A stretch of DNA of 64,000 nt from Streptomyces sp. NBC_00258. Lineage in GTDB: Bacteria; Actinomycetota; Actinomycetes; Streptomycetales; Streptomycetaceae. Under the pieces are notes generated by a model. The model saw only the letters and a list, made by a program, of their open reading frames with translations. It did no database searches and was not told where the DNA came from. The DNA lies in NCBI RefSeq assembly GCF_036182465.1, contig NZ_CP108081.1:1178001-1242000 (forward strand), read 5' to 3'. Positions 25,584 to 33,491 of this stretch are shown here, one piece after another. The number at the start of each line of letters is the position of its first letter. Within the stretch, counting starts at the first letter, position 1. The position numbers were made by a program, and so were the translations under genes.

Positions 25584-26087
25584 CTAAAAGAAGCCGAAGA
25601 ACCGATCCCACCAGCTGGGCTGCCACGCGCCTTTGTCCCATGGACGCAGCCGACTCTCCCCGTCGTACCGGAGATTGAGCAGCTCTTCCGGGACCACCAC
25701 GTACCCCAGGCCGATGACCGCTTGCTCCACCCTTTCAAGATCCCCGGCGTCCAGCTCGCCCTCCGCCTGAGCATCATCCGTGCCGAAAAAGGCCCCGGGG
25801 TTGTCGGCCGACACCAGAGCCAGAGACCCGAACTTGCTCAAGCACACCACGATCCGAGTTCCGCACACCGTCGCTTCTGCGGGGACAATGACGCGACCGT
25901 ACTCACTGGAGTCCTGGGTATCCCGCTCAGCCTCGCAGCTCGTCCCGAAGTCGCTCTCCAGCCTGAACACCAGACGTCCGAACGGCACAGCAGCTTCGCT
26001 ACGGCTGTAGCCCATGGGCCACTCCAGCCACTCCGGGTCGTCGAGCCGGCGCAGCAAGGTCATCAAATCCGGTTCGCTCTCCGCCAT
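25584..26087 (-). CDS. Hypothetical protein inside the van island
   Basis: A 167-residue soluble acidic protein, no signal peptide or membrane helix. It begins MAESEPDLMTLLRRLDDPEWL, has a central beta-rich stretch (TRIVVCLSKFGSLALVS) and ends with aromatic WWDRFFGFF. Coding bias is good and the frame is intact. No family recognised; size and composition resemble small immunity or SUKH-like proteins only loosely. It lies between vanK and vanR, on the strand served by the box at 26284-26314, where Streptomyces van clusters usually carry vanJ, which it does not resemble. Confidence 0.7.
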   Translation of the reverse strand: MAESEPDLMTLLRRLDDPEWLEWPMGYSRSEAAVPFGRLVFRLESDFGTSCEAERDTQDSSEYGRVIVPAEATVCGTRIVVCLSKFGSLALVSADNPGAFFGTDDAQAEGELDAGDLERVEQAVIGLGYVVVPEELLNLRYDGESRLRPWDKGAWQPSWWDRFFGFF

Positions 26088-26280
26088 CCACCCATCCTGG
26101 CGCGAGAGGCCGACGCTGGTCCATCCGGTTCCTGGAACTGCCGCAGCCCGACATCACGCATTCAAGTTCAGTAGCAGGCCGCCGACAAACAGCAGACGAA
26201 CCCGACGGACCATTGTTCGTGCTGAGGGCTGAGGGCTGAGCTCGAGACATACCGCAGGTGGGAACAACCGGGTATTGCCA

Positions 26281-26320
26281 GCACGTATGTGATTGTCGAT
26301 ACGCGGACGATATGTGCCGG
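26281..26320. promoter_or_regulatory. Putative VanR box, vanR upstream
   Basis: Boxes CGTATG (26284), CGATACG (26297) and CGATATG (26308), spaced 13 and 11 bp, ending 23 bp before the vanR ATG. The box order runs opposite to that seen at vanH and vanK relative to the downstream gene, so it may have served a divergent promoter reading leftward. Just upstream GCTGAGG is repeated three times with 7-bp period (26219-26240). Confidence 0.7.
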
Positions 26321-26336
26321 CTCATAGCCTTGATTC

Positions 26337-26622
26337 ATGCGTGTCCTGATCGTCGAGGACGAGCCCTACCTGGCCGAAGCCATCCGCGATGGCCTGCGCC
26401 TGGAAGCGATCGCGGCCGATATCGCCGGTGACGGTGACACCGTTCTGGAACTGCTCAGCATCAACACCTACGACCTCGGCGTCCTTGACCGCCGGCGCGC
26501 CCACAACAGGCCCTCTGCGCAAACGCCTCGGCAAACCCTGGGTCATCGCCACCATGCCGGGCGTCGGCTACCGCATCGACACAGCACCCGTCACAGGGCA
26601 TGGGAGTACTGACCGTGGATAG
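26337..26622 (+). pseudogene. vanR: vanR remnant with two internal deletions
   Basis: The N-terminal receiver of an OmpR-type regulator is intact for about 48 residues (VLIVEDEPYLAEAIRDGLRLE, then TYDLGVLD). At LDRRRAHNRP it jumps straight to what is normally the linker after the receiver, losing the second half of the receiver. A few codons later another jump with a frame change enters the end of the winged helix (LRKRLGKPWVIATMPGVGYRID), which ends at TAG 26620-26622, overlapping the vanS start as in an intact pair. A complete regulator would be near 230 residues; this encodes at most 91. The Lys and DNA-recognition helix are gone, so no functional VanR is made here. Confidence 0.85.
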
Positions 26623-27700
26623 GCAGCCCGGCTTGAGCGTCCGCCTCAAACTCACCCTCAGCTACGCCGGATTCCTCATGCTCGCGGGCGCCCTGCTGCT
26701 CGTCGCCGTGGGAGTGTTCCTCCTGCGACAGGGATGGTTGCAAACCAACGAATCGGGGGCGGTGCGAGTAACTCCGGGCACCCTCTTCGTGCGCGGTTTC
26801 GCCCCAACGGCAGCAACAGTACTGGTGTTCCTCCTGGTATTCGGCCTCCTGGGAGGATGGATCCTCGCCGGACGCATGCTCGCCCCGCTGGACCGAATCA
26901 CCCACGCCACCCGCACGGCCGCGGCCGGATCGCTGTCCCACCGGATCCGTCTGCCGGGCCGCAAGGACGAGTTCCGTGAACTCGCCGACGCCTTCGACAT
27001 GATGCTCGCGCAGCTCGAAGCTCACGTCGCGGAACAGCAGAGGTTCGCCGCCAACGCCTCGCACGAGCTGCGTACCCCGTTGGCGATCTCGAAGACGCTC
27101 ATCGACGTCGCCCGCGCCGATCCGAACCAGGACACCGGCAAACTCGTCGACCGCCTCCACACCGTCAACACCCGGGCCATCGACCTCACCGAGGCACTGC
27201 TCCTGCTCAGCCGCGCCAACCAACGATCCTTCACCCGAGAACACGTCGACCTGTCCCTCGTCGCAGAGGAAGCAGCCGAAACGCTCCACCCGCTCGCGGA
27301 AAAGAACGGCGTCGCCCTCAAGACCAGTGGCGACATCTCCCCCACGAGCGGTTCGCCCGCGCTCCTGCTGCAGCTCACCACGAACCTCGTACACAACGCG
27401 ATCGTCCACAACGTCGCGGAACAGGGCACCGTCTGGGTCCACACCGGCGTCCGCCCCGAAACCGTGGTGCTCACCGTCGAGAACACCGGCGAGAAGCTCA
27501 CCCCACAACGGGCCTCGACACTCACCGAACCATTCCAGCGCGGCACCGAGCGTATCCACGCCGACCAGGCAGGCGTCGGTCTGGGCCTGGCCATCGTCAA
27601 GACCATCACCGAGGCACACGACGGAACACTGACGCTTACCCCACGCCCGGCCGGCGGACTCCGCGTCACCGTGGAGTTGCCCGCGGCATCAGGAGGGTGA
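26615..27700 (+). CDS. vanS: Sensor histidine kinase VanS
   Basis: A 361-residue kinase. Two membrane helices (about residues 14-37 and 63-86) flank a short outside loop of about 25 residues, as in Streptomyces VanS, which binds the glycopeptide. HAMP region to about 140, phospho-acceptor His150 in NASHELRTPLA, N box NLVHNAIVHN, and G boxes ending GVGLGLAIVKTI. GTG at 26615 is chosen: GGGAG lies 8 bp upstream and it overlaps the vanR stop; the ATG at 26600 lacks a good ribosome-binding site. The gene is intact although its partner vanR is destroyed. Confidence 0.9.
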   Translation: MDRQPGLSVRLKLTLSYAGFLMLAGALLLVAVGVFLLRQGWLQTNESGAVRVTPGTLFVRGFAPTAATVLVFLLVFGLLGGWILAGRMLAPLDRITHATRTAAAGSLSHRIRLPGRKDEFRELADAFDMMLAQLEAHVAEQQRFAANASHELRTPLAISKTLIDVARADPNQDTGKLVDRLHTVNTRAIDLTEALLLLSRANQRSFTREHVDLSLVAEEAAETLHPLAEKNGVALKTSGDISPTSGSPALLLQLTTNLVHNAIVHNVAEQGTVWVHTGVRPETVVLTVENTGEKLTPQRASTLTEPFQRGTERIHADQAGVGLGLAIVKTITEAHDGTLTLTPRPAGGLRVTVELPAASGG

Positions 27701-27826
27701 GCCTCGAGCCACCAAGAGGAAACCAACCGGGGCCGCCCGACACCTCCCGAGCCATACAGGTGTCAGTAATGGATCTGCCGGACAAGGCGGTACCAGCGCA
27801 GGAGGACGCCCGTCGGCTGCTCGTCG

Positions 27827-27990
27827 AGCCACGCGCACGGTGACTTCCTGCCCGTATTCGAGCAGTTCCTTGGTTCCTCGGCCGGCCTGTCCCCGGCCAC
27901 AGTGCCCCGGCTGAGCCCTCTCGTCCGAGCAGGTGCCGGCATCGAGCGCGGCAAGCTCCTCGAGCGTCCCCACGACGAGTCAGGAAATGA
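27827..27990 (+). mobile_element. IS256-type transposase fragment
   Basis: The 316-bp gap after vanS contains a short plus-strand stretch reading GDFLPVFEQFLGSSAGLSP then TVPRLSPLV, like the segment before the DDE domain of actinobacterial IS256/Mutator transposases. Nothing else of the element remains. Identification is from recalled family sequence and is tentative. Confidence 0.4.
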
Positions 27991-28016
27991 CGCTCAAACC
28001 GCATGGGTTGCTGTCA

Positions 28017-28394
28017 TCACTCGATCCAACGGGCAGCGGCTTCGTAGGTAGTGGCTGGGGTGCTGTTGAACGCGATGGCCGCATCGGGCGCGTGCCGCCG
28101 AACCAGGTTGACTACTCGCTCGAGGAGTTCAACTTGATCGTCTGAGTGCCGTAGGCCACCGCCGACGGTGACGCACTCCCACGGATGGGCTCGCAGCGCA
28201 TTCCCGACGACCGCTTCCACGTCGTCACTTCCGTCTATGCCGAATAAGCAGGTCTCGACGCCCACACCGTGTTCGGCGAACTTGGCCAGTCCCGCCTCGA
28301 TCGCCTTGGCTACCGGCTCGGGATCCCACGGCCCGGGCACCCGATACGGATCAACCCCGATGACAAGGACGCGGGGTGAAGCAGTGATGTCCAT
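28017..28394 (-). CDS. Conserved hypothetical protein
   Basis: A 125-residue soluble protein with alternating strand-helix pattern: SPRVLVIGVDPYRVPGPW at the start, TCLFGIDGS and ECVTVGGGLRH in the middle, and a final helix before AIAFNSTPATTYEAA. The start ATG at 28394 (MDITASP) is preferred over upstream in-frame codons because the upstream part has poor coding bias. It looks like a small Rossmann-like fold with a glycine-rich loop, a type often annotated as hypothetical in Streptomyces. Function unknown. Confidence 0.7.
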   Translation of the reverse strand: MDITASPRVLVIGVDPYRVPGPWDPEPVAKAIEAGLAKFAEHGVGVETCLFGIDGSDDVEAVVGNALRAHPWECVTVGGGLRHSDDQVELLERVVNLVRRHAPDAAIAFNSTPATTYEAAARWIE

Positions 28395-28513
28395 GTTCGG
28401 ACGATACGCGCCGAACGACCCGCGAATCAGGAGGTGACGCCCAAGCCGCGTGACACCCCGACCCACGGGTCTTGAATATTCCGCGTCGTGCGGCTTCGGT
28501 GTTGGCGCTGGGT

Positions 28514-28657
28514 TCAGTTGCCTCGCGATGGCAGTGAGGCGTTCGGCCTCTGGCCGACCCAGGCCTTTGTCCAGGCAGCGAAGGCGTCCAGTGCTGCGGG
28601 GTAGTACTCGCGCAACACAGACCGGAGCCGGCTGGAGATCAGCTGCTGGTCCAGGTT
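28514..28657 (-). mobile_element. Probable IS110-type transposase fragment
   Basis: A minus-strand stretch reading LDQQLISSRLRSVLREYYPAAL then DAFAAW, resembling the helical region after the DEDD domain of IS110-family transposases (RLRSALREYYPAALEAF in relatives). Flanks do not continue in frame. Tentative. Confidence 0.4.
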
Positions 28658-28924
28658 ACGTCCTGCTGGGCCACGGCCAGGACGGCTCGCCTGCGTCCTC
28701 GGCGACGATCTGCGCGCGGCGGCGCCCGGTGCCAACAGCCTGGAAACTGGCGTCAGCCTGCTCCGAGTGACGTCGCCGGTGGCCCCGCGCTCGCCGCCGT
28801 GATCGGCGCCGTCCGATGGAGCGGCACCACCGGAGAACGGCTGCGTGCCCGTCCCCGTTGCCTCGTCCGGAGCCTCGCGACGGCTGGCTGCCCACTCAAT
28901 TCGTCGCACCGACACAAGGGCCGT

Positions 28925-29132
28925 GAACCAGGCCCGCGCCCGGATCCACTGCCGCACCGAACGCGCCGTCGCCACCCTCACGACCTGGCAAATCCTGACC
29001 GCGCTGCGTTGCAGCCCCTCCCGGACGACCGCAATGGCGCAGGCCGTCCTCGTTCACCTCGTTCTCCACCTCGTCGAAGACCCGGCCCGCCAAGGACGAG
29101 AAACGCTCAGCCATGCCGACCGACCCCAGTGA
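28925..29132 (+). mobile_element. IS5-type transposase C-terminal fragment
   Basis: The plus strand reads HCRTERAVATLTTWQILTAL then RCSPSRTTAMAQAVL and VLHLVED, the typical last helices of IS5-like (DDE_Tnp_4) transposases of Streptomyces. The catalytic part is absent. It directly precedes the ECF sigma factor gene and may have brought part of its promoter region. Confidence 0.55.
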
Positions 29133-29196
29133 TGAGTTTTCGCGCCCGCACCCGTCACACCTACGACGGGACACGACGAGGCGGAAGGATGCCGTG

Positions 29197-30210
29197 ATGA
29201 GTGCGGACACATGGCTGGAGGAGTTGGGCGTGAGCGATCTGGGCAAGAGCGGGCTCGGCGAGGTCGACGAGCCGGCGTTCTCGGGGCTGGCGGAGCGGCA
29301 CCGGCGGGAGCTGCATGTGCACTGCTACCGGATGCTCGGGTCGTTCGAGGACGCCGAGGACACCGTGCAGGAGACGTTCCTCCGTGCCTGGCGGCGGCGG
29401 GAGACCTTCGAAGGGCGGTCGACGTTCCGGGCCTGGCTGTACCGGATCGCCACCAACGCCTGCCTGGACCTCCTCGCCAAGTGCCGCCCGGAGCCTGCGA
29501 CCGGCGGCGAGGTGCTGTGGCTGCAGCCCTACCCGGACCGGCTGCTCGACGAGCTGCCCGCCAACGACGCGGACGAGCCGGAGACCTTCGCCGTCGCGCG
29601 GGAGACGATCGAGCTGGCGTACCTGGTCGCAGTCCAGCACCTCGCGCCGCGCCCGAGGGCCGTGCTGATCCTGCGGGACGTGCTCGGCTGGCCGGCGAAG
29701 GACGTCGCGGAGCTCCTCGGGGACTCCGTCAACTCCGTGAACAGCGCGCTGCAGCGGGCCCGCGCCGGCATGCGGGAGCACCTGCCCGCCGAGCGGCAGG
29801 ACTGGACCGGCGGCGAACTGGACGCCGGGACGCGCGAGCTGGTGCGCCGCTTCACCGACGCCAGCGTGGCCACGGACGTCGCCGGGCTCGCGACACTGCT
29901 GCGTGACGACGTCCGCTGCTCCATGCCGCCCACGCCGGGCCTGTACGTCGGCCGCGACGCGGTGGTGAACGACTGGGTCGAGAACGGCTTCGAGGGAATG
30001 AAGGGCCTGCGCGCCGTCCTCACCTCCGTGAACCGGCAGCCCGCCGTCGCCTTCTACCTCTGGCAAAAGCCGGAGGGCGCGTACCTGCCGCTGACGATCG
30101 ACGTCCTGCGCGTCACCGGCGGGGCGATCACCGAGATCGTCACGTTCCACGACGACCAGTTCCCGCGGCTCGGGCTGCCGGAGCGCCTTCCGGCGGACGG
30201 CACGGAGTAG
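29197..30210 (+). CDS. ECF sigma factor with SnoaL-like C-terminal domain
   Basis: A 337-residue ECF-type sigma factor. Region 2 (about residues 30-100) contains HCYRMLGSFEDAEDTVQETF and FRAWLYRIATNACLD; region 4 (about 145-200) contains PRAVLILRDVLGWPAKDVAELL. The C-terminal 130 residues form a SnoaL/NTF2-like domain with GRDAVVNDWV, as in the TIGR02960-type group where the tail takes the place of, or adds to, an anti-sigma factor. ATG at 29197 is set by GGAAGGA at 29183-29189; the frame opens earlier inside an IS fragment. A short gene follows after 5 bp and is probably cotranscribed. Confidence 0.93.
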   Translation: MSADTWLEELGVSDLGKSGLGEVDEPAFSGLAERHRRELHVHCYRMLGSFEDAEDTVQETFLRAWRRRETFEGRSTFRAWLYRIATNACLDLLAKCRPEPATGGEVLWLQPYPDRLLDELPANDADEPETFAVARETIELAYLVAVQHLAPRPRAVLILRDVLGWPAKDVAELLGDSVNSVNSALQRARAGMREHLPAERQDWTGGELDAGTRELVRRFTDASVATDVAGLATLLRDDVRCSMPPTPGLYVGRDAVVNDWVENGFEGMKGLRAVLTSVNRQPAVAFYLWQKPEGAYLPLTIDVLRVTGGAITEIVTFHDDQFPRLGLPERLPADGTE

Positions 30211-30215
30211 CCCCG

Positions 30216-30512
30216 GTGTGGACGCTCACTCTGCGCGGTGGCGCGCGTGTCGCGGTGGTCGCCGCGGAGTGGTACGACGCGTTCGGCGTCGTCACCCGCG
30301 GGCAGGTGCAGCTGGAGTTGCGCGACGGCGAGCCCGGGCCGGTCCTCGGGCGCGACGCCGGGTTCTGGCTCCGCGGCACCGGCGTCCGCGCCCTGCGGAA
30401 CCCCGGCCGTCGCACTGCGAGGGTGCGCATCGTCACCCCCAGCGCCAGGACCGACACCTGCCAGTCGACACACCCCGTACGCCAGTTACCGGATGACGGA
30501 GGAACGACTTGA
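30216..30512 (+). CDS. Small protein cotranscribed with the ECF sigma factor
   Basis: A 98-residue frame with GTG start five bases after the sigma factor stop codon and strong G/C third-position bias over the first 75 codons. It reads as a small beta-rich domain (WTLTLRGGARVAVVAAEW, VTRGQVQLELRDGEPG, RTARVRIVTPSA). No signal peptide or membrane helix. No family recognised. The spacing implies translational coupling, so it could modulate or be regulated by the sigma factor. Confidence 0.65.
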   Translation: MWTLTLRGGARVAVVAAEWYDAFGVVTRGQVQLELRDGEPGPVLGRDAGFWLRGTGVRALRNPGRRTARVRIVTPSARTDTCQSTHPVRQLPDDGGTT

Positions 30513-30652
30513 CGCTCTCCTTCCTGAAGGACCCCGTTGCTGATCTCTCATTTCGAAGGGTGGGCGAGAAGTGCTACTGGCACCTCGATCGAACGCCGGC
30601 AAGGCCGCAGCGCTACTGGTGGCACTGCGCGCGACCCGCAACAATCACCGGC

Positions 30653-31426
30653 ATGGACGCCCCTCACCCGGCAGGCCCCCCACCTGCTATCCAGCCAGAT
30701 CCACTGCTCTATCCGGAAGTGGCCGCAGCCAACGGCAACTTGGGGGCAGCCCTTCGCAATGCCGCCGCCGACATGCATGTCGATCTCGGCACCGTCAGCG
30801 GCCCCGAGTCTCCGACAGACAGCTGGCGACTCATCGTCGCGAGCGTGGACGCGTCCCGCGGCTCGGTTGTAGTGACACTCGGCCAGCAGGAGCGGGTCTT
30901 CGACATCCGGATATGGTGGACCGGGGTCGGAGAAGCGGCCCGCGGCCGAACCGCCGAACTGCGGACCGTCGTCGACATCGCGCACTCATGGCAGGCAAGG
31001 GTCTCAGTCCGCGAACTGGGCGACAGGTGGCCGTTCCTCGAGATCGACGAACTCACCTTGGCTCACGAGCGAGGTGAGGCTGTTGCCTTCAAATGGCAGC
31101 TGGTACGAAACGCCCCGGATCAACTGATCGACCACGACATCGTCGAAGCGGCGTACGCGAACCCGGTACTGCGAAGCCTCTTTCCGTTGATCAGCCACGG
31201 AAGTCTGCAGTTCAGCCGCTGCACTCGCTCCCCATGGTCCTACGACGTCCCCAGCCTCTCTCCCCAGCTGGGAGGCGGCTGGAGGGCACTACGCGCCCAC
31301 AAAGGTCGAGACATTCCGGATCGCCACGCTCAAACTCCCGAGGAGGCCGTCGCGTTCGTGGTCGAGGGTCTTCCCGACGGCTGCGGCCCGGCAGTGGAAG
31401 GCCCTGCGGATCTGCTTCTCCAATAG
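30653..31426 (+). CDS. DUF6193 family protein
   Basis: A 257-residue soluble protein resembling DUF6193, a Streptomyces family sometimes labelled as natural-product-biosynthesis-associated. Segments seen include LYPEVAAANGNL near the start, VFDIRIWWTGV and ELTLAHERGEAV in the middle, and HGSLQFSRCTRSPWSYDVP toward the end. The ATG at 30653 is chosen because the upstream in-frame extension to 30509 lacks coding character. No biosynthetic genes adjoin it, so the family label should not be taken as a pathway assignment. Confidence 0.72.
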   Translation: MDAPHPAGPPPAIQPDPLLYPEVAAANGNLGAALRNAAADMHVDLGTVSGPESPTDSWRLIVASVDASRGSVVVTLGQQERVFDIRIWWTGVGEAARGRTAELRTVVDIAHSWQARVSVRELGDRWPFLEIDELTLAHERGEAVAFKWQLVRNAPDQLIDHDIVEAAYANPVLRSLFPLISHGSLQFSRCTRSPWSYDVPSLSPQLGGGWRALRAHKGRDIPDRHAQTPEEAVAFVVEGLPDGCGPAVEGPADLLLQ

Positions 31427-31561
31427 CAGGAGGGGCCACCGAGGTCTTCTCAACGAAATGATCTCGTGAGGTGACTCGCCCCAGGGGATCTCGCGAGCCG
31501 CGATGAATCCTGAGGCGTCCGGCGGTCGTACTGCCGAGCCCGTCACCGAGGAGGACCTCTG

Positions 31562-31936
31562 ATGCGCGGCGTGGTCTATTCGATGAGCGTCTCGCTGGAC
31601 GGCTACATCGTCGGGCCGGACGGCGGCTTCGACTGGACGGCGCCCGACGAGGAGGTCCTTCGCTTCGCCACCGACGAGGTGCGAGAGGTCGGGGTCCACC
31701 TGTTGGGAATAGCCGAGCCGGGGGACGGCAGCATCGCGATCGGCGGCGCGACTCTCGCCGCGGAGGCGGCCGCGTTGGGCCTGATCGACGAGTACCGGGC
31801 CAGGGTCTACCCGGTGCTGGTCGGCGGCGGCATTCCGTTCTTCCCCCAACACTAGCGCCGGGTGGATCTCGAACTCGTCGAAACCCGTGCCTTCCGCTCG
31901 AGAGTCGTCTACCTCCGCCACCGCATGGCGCGTTAG
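31562..31936 (+). pseudogene. Broken dihydrofolate reductase/RibD-like gene
   Basis: The frame starts like a dihydrofolate-reductase-family protein (VVYSMSVSLDGYIVGPDGGF, DWTAPDEEVLRF), then at HLLG jumps to AEPGDGSIAIGGATLAAEA, skipping about 80 residues that normally hold the middle of the fold. After VYPVLVGGGIPFFPQH an in-frame TAG (31853-31855) interrupts the chain; beyond it the same frame continues with the expected end (RRVDLELVETRAFRSRVVYL) to TAG at 31934-31936. Relatives have Glu at the stop position, so GAG to TAG is the likely change. Both lesions mark it as non-functional. Confidence 0.8.
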
Positions 31937-32047
31937 CCGGCTGCTCTCCGGGTCCTGGGAAGAACGGGCCGCCAGTCACGTTCTCGCGGCGCACGGTGAG
32001 GAAGGCCGACTTGGCGCTCAATGCGGCCGGCCGTGCCCCGGCCGCGG

Positions 32048-32746
32048 TTACGCGCTGGGCGGCGAGCACTCGATGCCGGAGACCGTCGTGGCTGCCGAGG
32101 ACGCCTGGCCGGATGCGGAAGCGGAGCGCTCGTCGAGCCCACGGGCGGTGTGGATCCGCAGCAGCCCATCGATGCCGCGCTGCAAGGTCTCACCGGTCAG
32201 GACGCGGTCGCCGAGGTAGCCGGCGCTCATCGCGCCGTCGCGGAGCATGACGAAGTGCCGCCCGGCGTGCTCGGCCTGTGCGGTCGCGATCTCGGTGAAT
32301 AGTCCGGTGATCGTCTGCAGGAACCACTCGCGGTGTTGCACGACGGCACGATGGACCGGGTTGTCGGGATCGGGGAATTCCGCTGCCGCGTTGAGGAAGG
32401 CGCATCCGCGGTAACCGGGCGAGCGGATCTGCTCGACCAGGGACGCACCGATGCCCCGCAGGATGCCGTCGGTCGGCACGTCCGCAGCCGTCAGGGAGTC
32501 GATCTGATTGCGGATCGCCTGGTCGACGCTTCCGATGTAGGCGACGGCAAGGTCTTCTTTGCTGCGGAAGTGGCGGTAGAAGGTGGCGTTGGTGACCTTC
32601 GCCTCGGCGACCAGACGGTCGACGCCCACCGTGTGGATGCCCTCCGCGTAGAAGAGCTGCCCGGCGGTCCTCAGGAGCCGCTCCCGGGCCTCGGAGACCC
32701 GCCTGCCGGTGCCTGTGCCAGCTTCCGTCTTCGTCATATCACCCAT
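32048..32746 (-). CDS. TetR/AcrR family transcriptional regulator
   Basis: A protein of about 232 residues. The HTH near the N-terminus contains ERLLRTAGQLFYAEGIHTVGVD and NATFYRHFRSKEDL; the ligand domain has GCAFLNAAAEFPDPDNPVH, typical of a TetR group related to YjgJ-like C-terminal domains. ATG at 32746 or 32737 are both possible; an upstream TTG at 32806 would begin inside the operator and is rejected. Divergent from the small membrane protein gene, with a long inverted repeat between them, so it probably represses both itself and that gene. Confidence 0.9.
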   Translation of the reverse strand: MGDMTKTEAGTGTGRRVSEARERLLRTAGQLFYAEGIHTVGVDRLVAEAKVTNATFYRHFRSKEDLAVAYIGSVDQAIRNQIDSLTAADVPTDGILRGIGASLVEQIRSPGYRGCAFLNAAAEFPDPDNPVHRAVVQHREWFLQTITGLFTEIATAQAEHAGRHFVMLRDGAMSAGYLGDRVLTGETLQRGIDGLLRIHTARGLDERSASASGQASSAATTVSGIECSPPSA

Positions 32747-32756
32747 CGTAGCGGGT

Positions 32757-32819
32757 AGAACGCTCTCTCTTGTTTTCGCGGGAGGAACGTGCCACGCTGC
32801 GGACAAGAGAGAGCGTTCT
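32757..32819. promoter_or_regulatory. Long inverted repeat, TetR operator
   Basis: AGAACGCTCTCTCTTGT (32757-32773) and its exact reverse complement (32803-32819) are separated by 29 bp in the spacer between divergent genes. Each arm also contains a near-palindrome around GAGAGCGTTCTCTC, so each could bind one TetR dimer (or two). Confidence 0.8.
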
Positions 32820-32853
32820 CTCTATCTCTACTTCGCACCCACTGGAGAACCCA

Positions 32854-33420
32854 ATGGCATCCACCGCGACCACCGAGCGCGTCGGCGCCCCGCCCGCCCT
32901 GCGCCGGCTGTACGTCATCCGCTTCGTCTTCGCCGCCGCGTGGGCGGTGCTGCTCCTGCTGGTGTCCGGCTCGGAATCGGACCTCACCGTCGGAGCCAAA
33001 CTGCTGCTGTTCCTCTATCCCGCCTTCGACGTGGTCGCGGCCGTGACCGATGCCAGGTCGGCGCGCACCGACGGGCCGATCAAGGGCCTGTACGCCAACA
33101 TCGCCGTCAGTTCGCTCGCCGCCGTCGGCATCGCGGTCGCCAGCGCCTCGGGCGTCGCCGACGTGCTGCGCGTCTGGGGCACGTGGGCAGTCGTCTCCGG
33201 GCTGGTCCAGCTCCTCGTGGGCGTCGCGCGCCGGCCGATGGGCGGCCAGTGGGCCATGATTGTCAGCGGCGGCATCTCGGTACTTGCCGGCACGACCTTC
33301 ATCCGAAGCGCCTCACAGGACGACCCCTCGCTGACCACCCTCGCCGGCTACGCCACGCTCGGAGGGATCTTCTTCCTCGTCTCGGCGTTCCGCCTGTCCC
33401 GCTCGCCCCGCAGGGACTGA
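32854..33420 (+). CDS. Multi-pass membrane protein (DUF308-like)
   Basis: A 188-residue protein with about six hydrophobic segments (for instance VIRFVFAAAWAVLLLLV, KLLLFLYPAFDVVAAV, WAMIVSGGISVLAGTTFI, LGGIFFLVSAFRL) and short loops. The pattern resembles HdeD/DUF308 membrane proteins. ATG at 32854 is preceded by CTGGAGAA. It is controlled, on context, by the divergent TetR gene through the long inverted repeat. Cellular role unknown. Confidence 0.8.
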   Translation: MASTATTERVGAPPALRRLYVIRFVFAAAWAVLLLLVSGSESDLTVGAKLLLFLYPAFDVVAAVTDARSARTDGPIKGLYANIAVSSLAAVGIAVASASGVADVLRVWGTWAVVSGLVQLLVGVARRPMGGQWAMIVSGGISVLAGTTFIRSASQDDPSLTTLAGYATLGGIFFLVSAFRLSRSPRRD

Positions 33421-33491
33421 GGCCGGCGATCTGGTACATGGACGGGACCGCGGCACCACCCGCGACGTGTCCTGGCGCCTCAGTCCCACCC

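Noticed and set aside
26219..26240. GCTGAGG repeats as a CRISPR-like or recombination element
   Set aside because: Only three 7-bp units; more likely simple slippage next to the VanR box.
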